From positions 12,819,754-12,879,753 of the forward strand of contig CAIIXF020000011.1 of the NCBI GenBank assembly GCA_903813345.2: DNA of 60,000 bases. The letters are read 5' to 3'. The notes beneath the pieces are model-generated. The model worked only from the letters and a program-made list of their open reading frames with translations, searched no databases and was not told the origin of the DNA. Both the position numbers and the translations under genes were made by a program. This DNA comes from Owenia fusiformis (lineage: Eukaryota; Annelida; Polychaeta; Sabellida; Oweniidae). This document shows positions 33,836-45,400 of the stretch, piece after piece. Position 1 is the stretch's first letter. Every line of letters begins with the position of its first letter.

Positions 33836-34316
33836 TATGCACCTCCCAATCAAAGTTAAGTGGAGTACTTACAGTTTAGTTGACATTATTTTGACATTTA
33901 TTTATTTTTTCTTTAAAAACTCAGACGACTTCCGGCCAGTTTATTCGCTTCACTGGACGAAAATATTTGCCCCGGGAATTTAATTTTTATTTATTCGAGA
34001 CGTTCTTGCAGAATTATATGTAACTTTTGAATGATAAGGGTAATTGTGATTGATTAAGTGCATTTTTTCTTCTATTTTCCGCCAGTTTCAGATGTAAGCT
34101 TTAAGTAGTACTCCAGTTATTAAGAAATAAAACTCTGAAGTGGGAATGTTGCAAAAACATTGAAAAAATATCCGACCCTTTTTCTCGAAAGGGTCAGATA
34201 TTGAAAAAATATCCGGCAGTTTTCAAAAAAGAGCAGAGTATTGCCAAATTACAAGCAACTAAGAACCAATCAGATTTGAGTATTTTAATGAGGTGCATAA
34301 TAATTTGCTTTACTGG
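33819..34316. mobile_element. Element with inverted CCAGTA...TTATTATGCACCTC ends
   Basis: TTATTATGCACCTC (33832-33845) is perfectly inverted at 34290-34303, and CCAGTA lies outside it on both sides. The interior includes the pair of sequences AAAAAATATCCGACCC and AAAAAATATCCGGCAG. No coding frame. Confidence 0.55.
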
Positions 34317-34647
34317 ACATATTTTCATTAGTATAAGTATTAGACACATAAGGGTAATATGAAAATTGAGCCACTTAAATTGATAATATTCAAGTTTAAG
34401 GGAACTTTCTTATATACCTGCCATGTTAATTGACCTGAATTAGCCACCTGGTGGTGAAACTGGTAACTACCTACCCACATTTGGGTAATTGGCTTGGGTA
34501 TTTTGAATTAGCTAACAATGTGATGGCAGGCAGTCGGACAAATGGATGGATGGACAGATGGACAGACAAGTGTGCAATAACAATAGTTCATATCACCCAT
34601 GTGAGCTAGAGAGAAACAAAAGTACTTGGAACATAAAAAAAAAATAA

Positions 34648-34820
34648 TAAATTGAATTGTTTCAATTATGCTGACCATCCTTGTTTGCACTGTATAATCC
34701 TATGATTATTGGCTATTATTAACACCTTGCTGAGATATAACCGTATTACAAAAAACTAAAATGAACAGGATTATACAGTGCAAACAAGGATGGTCAGCAT
34801 AATTGAAACAATTCAATTTA
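34648..34820. repeat. Perfect 54-bp-arm palindrome
   Basis: The arms 34648-34701 and 34767-34820 are exact inverted copies (core GCTGACCATCCTTGTTTGCA), separated by 65 bases. The perfect match indicates a recent snap-back MITE or ongoing gene conversion between arms. Confidence 0.9.
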
Positions 34821-35731
34821 TATTATATCCTGTTATTAAGAAAAAACATTTAATAAATAAACCTCAAATGTGAAATTGTAGCTCTAATCATTTCTCTCTT
34901 TCTGTAACATTGTAAATTGTGAAATTTGCTGGGCAATACAGAAGTGGCATAAAATCTTGACAATTCTACAGAAAGCTACTTTGCTTGGAGTATATACTGG
35001 TATATGTACAGTTAGACCAGTGCACATTGAACATTTTTTGCAAAAAGAAATTCAGTGTTGGTAGGTATTTATTACAGAGATGGGGAAATTTATGCATAAG
35101 TCAGTTAAGTATGTATGGAGGAAAGGTGTCTACCAGAGACAAATGTTCACTAGAGAGAGGTGTTCACAAGAGAGAGGAGTTCACAGTTGGTTTTACTGTA
35201 TTTATTCCATAATAACATGTTTTCCCTGGGAAATAAACAGAGAATAGAATTCTATATCAGATTCTGTATCAGCCAAAATCTCATGAGATCCTGTATCAGC
35301 AAAAATCCTGTATCATATCCCATATCAGAACAATTTCCAGGGATTTCTGTATATTTCAATCAATAAAAGTTAACAAACGTTGAAAATGTTATATGATTAA
35401 TTAAATTGTACAATTCTATGTGACCATCATTATGGTATGACATACAAAACTTTAAAGTCAATATAATCCTTGCCCAATATCATATTTTCCCTTGGAATAA
35501 AATTCACATTTCATCCTTCCAATTAAATAACCTCTATATATCTTTGTTGACCCTTTAATATGATAGTCATTTGGAAACCAGTGACAACCAGCTTTCAAGC
35601 AGTACTTCTGTAGCTACAGGGATAATACCTATGAGACAATGGTATTTGGTCGGGTGGAAGGTTGGATGTATGGATGGAGGCATACTCTTTATCTTTCTGA
35701 ACACCATGTGTTGGGTTAAAGAGAGTATCAT

Positions 35732-37804
35732 CAGGCCCGTAAGACACTTTTCTCCAAGGGGGGTGCGGTTTTTACTAAAGAGAATATAAAATTGTCAATT
35801 TTTTTGCCGCGTAAACCAAATCACGTAAGTCAGAGGGGGGGGGGGGGGGGGGTCGGTACTCCCTATATCGGTTTGGAATTAACAAATGCAACTTCAAAAC
35901 GTTCCAATTGTTTTGTGGGGGGGGGGTGTGAGGAGTGGTCCACTCCCCCTTGAAAATTTTACAGTTTTGAGATGCTATTTGGCGCATTCTGGGCACTTTC
36001 AAAGTGTATGACGAACTCCCATGCAGTGTCTCGGTATATATCACTGCAAGGGAGTTTGAGTGTATGATGAGTCAATAAGAAAAATATGAATTTTTTTTCA
36101 AATTCTTTTGGGGGTGTCAAAAAGGATGAGAGGGTGAAGTGGGGTGAGGTGCCAAATTTTGGGGGTGTCAAAGGGGAGGAAAGGGTGCCAGAGGGGGAGG
36201 TGGGGTTGGGGTGCCAGAGGGGGAGCAAGGGGTTGTCGCCCAGAAACTTTGACCATATCAAGGTGCTATTTGATGATGTCTGGGCACTTAAAAAATGTCT
36301 GAGACAATACATGAAATTCAGAATATTTTCTTTTGTTTTGTGGGGGATGTGAGGGGTGGCTAACTCTCTTACAATTTTACAATTTAAAGATAATATTTGG
36401 TGCTTCTGGGCACTTTTAAAGTGTATTAGTCAATAAAAACATTGAAAAACAATCATAATTTTTTCAAATTTTGGGGGTGTCAAAGGGGAGGGAGGGGTGC
36501 CAGAGGGGGAGGTGGGGTTGGGGTGCCAGAGGGGGAGCAAGGGGTTGTCGCCCAGAAACATTGACCATATCAAGGTGCTATTTGATGATGACTGGGCACT
36601 TAAAAAATGTCTGAGACAATACATGAAATTCAGAATATTTTCTTTTGTTTTGTGGGGGATGTGAGGGGTGGCTAACTCTCTTACCATTTTACAATTTAAA
36701 GATAATATTTGGTGCTTCTGGGCACTTTTAAAGTGTATTAGTCAATAAAAACATTGAAAAACAATCATAATATTTTCAAATTTTGGGGGTGTCAAAGGGG
36801 AGGGAGGGGTGCCAGAGGGGGAGGTGGGGTTGGGGTGCCAGAGGGGGACCAAGTGTTTGTCCCCCATATCTGTCTCCCAGAAACAATTACAATATCAAGG
36901 TGCTATTCGATGAAGTCTGGGCACTTTAAAAGTGTCTGTGCCTAAAAGTGCCTAATTCACAAGAAAATTTTACAATTTTAAGATGCTATTTGGTGCTCAG
37001 GGCACTTTCAAAGTGTATGAGTCAATAAAAAATTTGAAAAATCTTAATTTCTTTTTCAATATTTTTTTTTTTTGGGGGGGGGTGTCAAGGGGGGATGCCA
37101 GAGGGGGAGGTGGTGTGGGGATGCCAGAGGGCGAGTAAGTGTTAGTCTCCCAGAATCATTAACTATATCAATGATGATGTCTGGGCAATTAAAAAGTGTC
37201 TGAGACAATACATAAAAAAAATTCAGAACTTTTCCATTGTTTTGTTTAGGGTGTGAGGGGTGGCCCACTCCCCATAGAAAATTTTACAATTTTACGACGA
37301 CGCTATTTGGTGCTTTCTGGGCACTTTCAAAGTGTATGAGTCAATTAAAGAATTTGAGAAAATCACAACTTTTATCCAATTTTTTTTGGGGGGGGGGTGG
37401 GGTGGTCAAGGGGGGGGGGCAGAGGGGGAGGTGGTGTGGGGATGCAAGTGCAAGATGCAAGAGGGGAGCAAGTGTTAGTCCCCCAGAAACACTAACTGTA
37501 TCAAGGAGCTATTTGATGATGTCTGTGCACTTTAAAAGTGTCTGAGACAAAACACTAAAATAGATTTCGAACTTTTCCATTGTTTTGTGGGGGGTGTGAG
37601 GGGTGGCCAATACCCCTAGAAAATTTACAATTTTAAGATGCTATTTGGTGCTTTCTGGGTACTTTCAAAGTGTATGAGTTAATGAAAAAAAAAAATATTT
37701 TTCAAAAAAAAACATTTTTCAAAATTTTTTTTTCAAATTTTTTTTTGGGGGGTGACAAAGGGGGGTGCGGTCGCACCCATCGCACCCCCCCTCTGACGGC
37801 CCTG
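35732..37804. mobile_element. 2.07-kb G-rich non-autonomous transposon with internal tandem repeats
   Basis: The left end CAGGCCCGTAAGACAC and right end CTCTGACGGCCCTG are imperfectly inverted. ATCAT flanks both sides (35727-35731 and 37805-37809). The interior consists of about five or six units of roughly 300-330 bp. Each has TTTTGGGGGTGTCAAAGGGG, a GCCAGAGGGGGAGGTGG block, a CAGAAAC...ATCAAGGTGCTATTTG block and TGGGCACTTTAAAAGTGT. Open frames on both strands are by-products of the repeats. It probably belongs with the element at 8721. Confidence 0.8.
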
Positions 37805-37809
37805 ATCAT

Positions 37810-38784
37810 GATACTGGAGATCTAGCGAATAACGTTAACAAAAATTGTCTCAATTATGTTGGGCTCATATCATTCCTTGTAATGTCTACTCTCAAAAAAT
37901 CCCTAAAGTGTGTTTGAGGAAAACGATTTTTACAAGAATATGCTCATTTCTATAAATGTAGTTTTTACATTCATTATTTGGGAGATTTATACGTAAGTGG
38001 CTAATGGATGGAATTAAGAGGGATCACATTCTTGGCTTTAATATCATCGACTTAATGTAATTAACATGTCCCATTTAAAAGTCTCACTTTGTCATTTGGT
38101 AGATTACCATTTTTACCAATACAATGTACTGTGGATGGGTGTAACAAGTCAATTTGGATCACACACGAAAACCTGTCACCTCACCTGTGCCAAATGTTAC
38201 ATATATCCCACATAAATACATGCTACTGGGCCAAATAGGTTTTCATTATAAATCATAAATGGATATTAATTCAGTTTAATCATTAACTTATGAATTTGGA
38301 ACCATCATTAGAATGTATATTGTGCTATGATTCTTCATCCTCCTTGAAAAACATATTATAGAATCTCTTTAACTAGATGTAATTATAATTATATGTCTAC
38401 ATAGAACATGTTCAGAAAATTTTCAAAACAATATGTAAAACACTATGATTACAATAATATCATGAAATTGTTCAGCATGATACTATGTGAGACTATATGG
38501 GATTAAATAATGGATATTTAAAATCAACATTTCTAACAGGACTATGTTGTTCATTGGATTTAAAATAAAATAAAATGATTCAACAGCAAATGAGGATCAT
38601 GGGGTAGCTTTCTATCCCTCAAAACACAAAGTTAATGCACTCGATCACTTTCATGAACAGGATTCTATGAATTCATTTGATGTCATACTAATTATCATGA
38701 TTATAAATGTTAATCACTGGAATTAATGTAATGGTCGGCATGTGCATTCCCCCCGATGCAACACATCCAAATAATTGAGCATAA
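37810..38784. other. AT-rich spacer upstream of gene C
   Basis: No exon, repeat array or inverted-repeat element is evident. The gene C promoter should lie at its right side or within the next 250 bases. Confidence 0.45.
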
Positions 38785-38982
38785 GAGAATGAGTGGGATG
38801 TTGACCCTCAAAAGAGTGAAGATATTGAAAAATGTATTTTACCTTGTGAGTTACTAAAGGAATTGGGCAGAATGTTAGAAGATACAGTTGATGCAACAGT
38901 TGGAGCTTTTAAGAAAATAAAACAACATATTAAGAATAAGCTGAGCAGTGTTAAATATGAAAACCTCAAAAATGACTCATAA
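38785..38982 (+). pseudogene. Open coding-like segment just before gene C, origin unknown
   Basis: Sixty-five codons are open without an early ATG, ending at TAA 38980. The peptide is helical and charged, for example LPCELLKELGRMLEDTVDAT followed by a Lys-rich stretch. It overlaps, in another frame, the possible upstream start of gene C at 38957. It may be the last exon of an unseen gene, a retroposed remnant, or chance. I do not recognise a family. Confidence 0.25.
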
Positions 38983-39040
38983 ATACCGAAAATCTAAAAT
39001 CATACAATATAAACTGTTAGAAAATCAAAAATCAATCAAG

Positions 39041-39422
39041 ATGAAAACATCTCTGATGCCGACACAAAAACCAAAAATAAAGACACTGGGATTACTAACT
39101 TTAATGCTATTTTTGCGAATGGGAACAACACAAGGATCTGAAGTAGAGTCCAGATCTGTATGTGCCTGTTTTAGTGACGGCTTCATCAGAATAGACTGTG
39201 AACCCGACCACTTGATCCTCATCAAACGGGAACTGTTAGGCTACAGCAAGACATGTCCAGGCAAATGCCAGTACAAATCACATGGGGGAGGATGCGAACA
39301 GGAATATAAGAAAGTGAGCTGGTTCTGTGAGGGAAAACAGAACTGCTTCACAGGAGTTGAAAGAGGAACTTGTGGCTCAACCCTCACTAATTATCTCTAC
39401 GTTGAGTATCAGTGTGTTCCTG
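39041..39422 (+). CDS. Gene C exon 1: signal peptide and SUEL domain
   Basis: The signal peptide has a Lys-rich start and LGLLTLMLFL core, with cleavage probably after TQG. The SUEL domain follows in the same exon, unlike gene A. It has ten cysteines, with CEPDHLILIKRELLGYSKTC, WFCEGKQNC and the hallmark end TNYLYVEYQC. The exon ends CCTG before gtaagt in phase 1. The donor region is tandemly duplicated downstream. Confidence 0.85.
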
Positions 39423-42400
39423 GTAAGTCTTTTAAGGTTGTGTGGATCAGTTTCAGTATGTTCCTTTTTAAGAGTATGTGTATCAGTGTGTTCCTGGTAA
39501 GTCTTTTAAGGTTGTGTGGATCAGTTTCAGTGTTTTCCTTTTTTAAAATTATGTGTATCAGTGTGTTCCTGGTAATTCTTTTAAGGTTGTGTGGATCAGT
39601 TTCAGCGTGTTCCTTTTTTAAGATTATGTGTATCAGTGTATCTTCAAGATTGCATTTTGAGAATTAATTCCTGTTTTGTGCAGTTACATGTTGAGTACTA
39701 GTGTGTTCTTGGATTTTTCAATGTAGGCTGAGTATTAATGTATTTGAGGTATTTTCAAGATTGCATATTGAGTACCAGTGTGTTCTGGTAATTTTATGTT
39801 TTCATGCTCTTTGAGATCTCAATTTCTAAGGTTGAGTGGCAAAATTGGAATAAAGCAACATGTCATCTCCATCCAGCCTAATAGCGTGATATTTATTCTG
39901 TTTAAATTTAATTGATTCTAATTGATTCTAATGGTGAAAACAAGGTGAAAATAAAATGTTACATTTTAATTTATCAATTTGATAATGAAAAAAATGAAAA
40001 ATATCTTTTAACTAAAAATGGAGGATATTTACTAAAAAATACAAATATTTTGCATTTCAAATTTTTGGTCACATATCCAAATATCTCTTGTTCACCTATT
40101 TTCTCAGGCAAGAAACTTGAGAACACATGCTCAACTACTGAATAAACAACAGTTAATGGTCATCTAATATCTTAAACCTTGATTTTTAGCCAATGAACTC
40201 CAGGACATGTGCTCAACCATTGACTATACAACTGCCAATGGTCACCTAATATCCCCAACCTTCATGGCTGGAAAATACCCCCGCGAAAAGAACTGCACCT
40301 GTACTCTGAACCCCGAAGATAAAAACCAATCGCTGATGACATTAAGGACTGCAACGTTCATCCTGAGAGCCAAACCCAAGTGTAAAGATTACTTAGAAGT
40401 GACCACAAATGATAAATCTGAGAAGTTGTGCGGGTTCCAGGATACACGATCAAGTTATAAAGGCAAAGATGTGACACTGAATTTCTTCAGTAGTAACACT
40501 TTGTTCAAGACAAAGGGCTTTTGGCTGGTCATCACAAGTAAGTATCTCATATGTATGTTAACTCATTCGCTGCTAAGGACTTGATATGACGTCATAAAGC
40601 ACATACGTTGACTACTAAGGACGTGATATCAAGTCCAAGCACAAACCCAATGTATTTTTGGGGGAATCTTGTAACCATGACAACTTATAAAATGGGACTT
40701 AAAAAACTATTCATTCTGAACGAGTATGTCATATGCTTTAAAATGATATATAACACTATATATGTATGCCCATGTATATCAAATATATATTATTTCAGAG
40801 GTACCATATATGGCAATTTTCAAAATATCGTCAGTATTATAGTGCTTTTTGCCCCAGTATTGAATGAGTTAAGCGATTATTTCTCCGATAACCCAGTACT
40901 CATTGTTTATTCATAAAGTAAAACTTGTAAATATGTTAATGTAAGCAAAAGTACAAATGGGGAAGACAATATATTATTCAACATAGTATATACACAAAAT
41001 GTATAACGAGCTGTGTAAGAATCATTATTTATCAAGATATTTTGATTGATCAGTTTGACAGTATCTATACTTACAGTATTCCTTTATTTTAATTTCAACA
41101 TTTATTCAGTATTCGTTTATTTCAGTTCCAATGTTTACTAAACAGTAATGCTTTATTTTAATTTCAACATTTATTCAGTATTCCTTTATATCAATTTCAA
41201 CATTTACTTAGAGTATTCCTTCATTTCAATTAAAATGTTTACCAATTACAGTGTTCCTTTATTTCAATTTCAACATTCATAACAAAATTCATTTATTTTG
41301 ATTCTAACATTAATGACAGTATTCGCTTATTTCAATTTCAACATATCGATTATATGGAGTCAAACTGATGCTTTATTATTTCAGTATTATATATTTAGTT
41401 GGTAAAAATGATTGGAAATAATTTAATTTGATGTTGATGATTTGGGCTTTGAAGTTATACTCATTTCCAAAATAGACCTCCACATCTTATTACTGTCTGT
41501 AGGGGCACATACATGTACATTGCAGGCTAGGCAAAAGCCCCACCCACAGGGTGTCCAGGAAGTAAAGATACAAATAATTTTAAGAGATTTACATTTTTCC
41601 GATAAATGCTTCACGCACGGCCCATCCATATCCAAAAGTTTCCCCCCTCTTGGCAAATCCTTCTGACGCCTCTGGGGTCACTCTACAATCTGATGCATTT
41701 TCATCTCAAAATAAGGAAATCACTTTAAATAAGAGTACTTGTATTTGTATCCTTACTTTCTTGACACCCTGTAGATGTTGCTTCATTTGAATATGTTAAC
41801 TAATACAATTGGGAATAAAGTCCAGAGATAAAATAATTCCCTTTTAGCTTTAATTTATTGACCTACTTTAAAATTCTGGCTATGACCTTGGCATGATACT
41901 TTACTACACACATGATACTAGCAATCGTTTATTTGATAGGTGAGAGTCCAGTTAGGATACGCTGTGGAGAAGCACTGATTCAATCAACCACCCCACAGAT
42001 AACTACTACACAATTAAGCACCCAAAGAATAGATTATAATATCTCATACAACACAAATGAAACAAATGACAACATTGTCATTGACTTTGGAAGCTCTCCA
42101 GCCATAGACCTTGACCTTCTTGATGATACCATATATGATGATCTGAATATTAAAGAAAATGACATTATTGAAAAGGTAGATGACGACAGTGAAGAAGCTG
42201 CTGCAAAACCTGATGAAGAACATCATAACTTGGATGGAGATGAAAATAATATGACACATGCACATCATATTCATCACCCTGACTATCCCATACCAGTTTA
42301 TCAAAATGGGGATCCACTGACACCTCAAGATGAGGACACATTTTATGGGCATACACACTTTGAAGGACACCATGCTAATAATTCAGGGTACCATCATCAT

Positions 42401-45400
42401 TATGATCACCACCCAGAGAAATCAATACCTACAGATGAGACTGGAGTTCCCCTACGTGGTGAGGATGCTGACAGATATTATGGTCACAGTCATCTTGAAA
42501 CTCATCATCCAGACTCCAATGAAACAAACATTCCAACTGATCTACAACCTAAGAATCACTTTCATCATAAACATCATCCAGAGAATCCTATTCCAACAGA
42601 TGAGAATGGTGCACCTCTAAGTGAAGAGGATGAGGATGATTTTTTTGGTCACACACATCTGGAAGCACACCATCCTGAAGCAATTACCAGTGATACAGAT
42701 AGTAAAGATGATAATAAAAATGAAGAGAAAACACAAGAATTTGATCACTTTCACAATGAACATCACCCTAATGAAGCACTCCCAGATTCAATTACACCAG
42801 ACTTGAACAATTTAGAAGAAAATGGTACCAATGATAAACCTGGTACATCAGATAAGAACCAGAATCAGAATCCAAAGAATACTGCTGAGGGGAAGACAAT
42901 TGAAAAAGATCAAGATGCAGCTTACAATTCTGCTCAGGATAAAGATGAAAATAAACATTATGGTCATCCCCATCAATTGCATCATGATAAAAGCACTGTA
43001 GGTATATCAACAACAAATATTCCTGATAATCAAGTTGACAATGTTATCAAAAACACAAATAATCCAAATAACCAAGGAGAGCAAGACACAAGCACAGTTA
43101 ATCAAGGAGATGCTTCAAGTAATAAAATGAATCATCCTCATAGTGATCACCATCCTGATGACATTTTTTCTGGTGAAAATGACCTCAACTTTGACCCTAC
43201 TGATCCTAACACAAAAGCCAATGAAGATGCATATTATGGGCATCTACATTCTGTCCATGATGAAGTTAACAGCACACCTGCTCAAGACACCCTAAAACCA
43301 CATCATGAGTACCACCCAGATGATGTATACCCAGGAGTGGATGACCCAAACTATGATCCTAACAACCCAGAATCACAAATCAAAGAAGATGAATATTATG
43401 GACACCCACTCAAAGATCATCTGAAAGATGTGACACCAACAGATGAACCTTTCACAGACATACCTGGAAATAAACCACATCATGAGTATCACCCTAATGA
43501 CATATTCCCAGGAGTAAATGACCCAAAGTATGATCCAAATAATTCTATTGCTAAGAAAATGGAAGATGCATATTATAGCCACCCGGTAGAAAATCATTTG
43601 AAAGAACTATCTACAACTTATATGCCACCAACAACACAAAACATGATCTCTACACCAATAAAACCTCATCATGAATACCACCCAGATGATAGATTCCCTG
43701 GGGTTGATGACCCTAGATATGACCCATCTGATCCTTTTATCAAAAATGCTGAAGATGCATATTATGGGCATCCTTTAGAGGATCATTTAAAAACGGTCTC
43801 ATCAACACTAGATCCATCACCGCTGACAACTTCAAATATTCCCCTTAAGGCACACCATGAATACCATCCTAATGATATATTTCCTGGGGTCAGTGATCCT
43901 AGATATGACCCTAATGATTCCCTTATTAAGAGGATTGAGGATGAATACTATGGACACCCAGTAGGGGACCACCTCAATGATAAAATCCTCTCAACAACAA
44001 TACCTTTTAAACCACACCATGAATATCACCCTGATGATGTACTTCCTTGGGTGGAGGATCCAAGATATGATCCCAATGATCCTGTCATCAAAAAGGCTGA
44101 AGATGAATACTATGGCCACCCTTTATCAGATCATCTAGCAGAAACAACAACTGCAACAGATCTAAAGACCACATCAACAATAGAGTCTACTACTGATTCA
44201 GGGGCATTATTACCCCATCATGAATACCACCCTGATGATATTTTCCCTGGAGTTTCTGACCCAAGATACAACCCAGATGATCCACTTATTAAAAGCATTG
44301 AAGACACCTACTACGGACATCCTGTAGAAGACCATTTATCCACTAATCCACCAACTTCAACACCAAATGCTAAGTTTAAACCCCACCACAAGTTTCATCC
44401 AGATGACATTTTTCATTGGGTTGATAAGCCAACCTATGATCCCAATGATAAAGGTATGCAAGCAATGGAAGACACATATTACGGTCACCCTATCAGTGAT
44501 CATTATGGTGATAAGGAGCCTGATAAACCAGCCCCTAATCATCCACATTTTTATCATCATCTGGATGATATATTCCCTGGTGGGTATGACAGAGAATATG
44601 ATCCCGATGATCCTGATGTCAAAGCAGCCGAAGATGCATACTATGAACACCCACATGACGACCATGACCCTGATACGATGGATAACATTTGGGCAGGAAA
44701 GGTGATACAATTTGACCATTCCCATTCTATACACACACATGGAAATGATAATTCAGCAAACATGGATGGAGTCATCCTAAATGATGAATCAGGAACAACA
44801 GCTAAAAACAATGGCAGAGTGTTTGAAGATAATGAGGGATTTGATATACAGCAACATCTTCACCATCTACATCACAAGATCACTGACCCTGGTGTGATCA
44901 TCAATGGTGTTCGAAACACTGTTCCTCCAAAAGAGGTTCTCACAACACCCGAAGCAATCCTCAGACCATCTGGAAAAGTCATTACACTAACAGATAATGA
45001 TAACTCATTTCCAACAAACCAGCCAAAGAAACAAAATGGCCGCATCACTAATGCAAATCCAGTGGATCAGTATTTGACCAATGATAGTCCTGGAACATTT
45101 CCAACTGATTCCTTCACAGGTAATACACTTATGTATAATCTTTTGTCATAGAAATAGAGGTTATAACCAAGGAGGGGATTTATCGAGAGGGATGATATGA
45201 TATCTTACTGAAGGGATCAAGAGAAGATCTCTATCATCCCGAAGGATAAACCTAATATACAATCCTAACTGGGGGATGAACTTTTTGTACCATGATAATT
45301 AACAAACGGCAATTGTAATATGAGTGTGTGTTACAGTTTTTATGTATTGTCACATTTGCGAGTTGAATATATTAGTACTGCCATTCTTACATCCTAATGG

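Noticed and set aside
35959-36352. Pro- and Gly-rich open frames on both strands in the G-rich element
   Set aside because: They arise from the G-run repeats of the transposon and are not protein-like.
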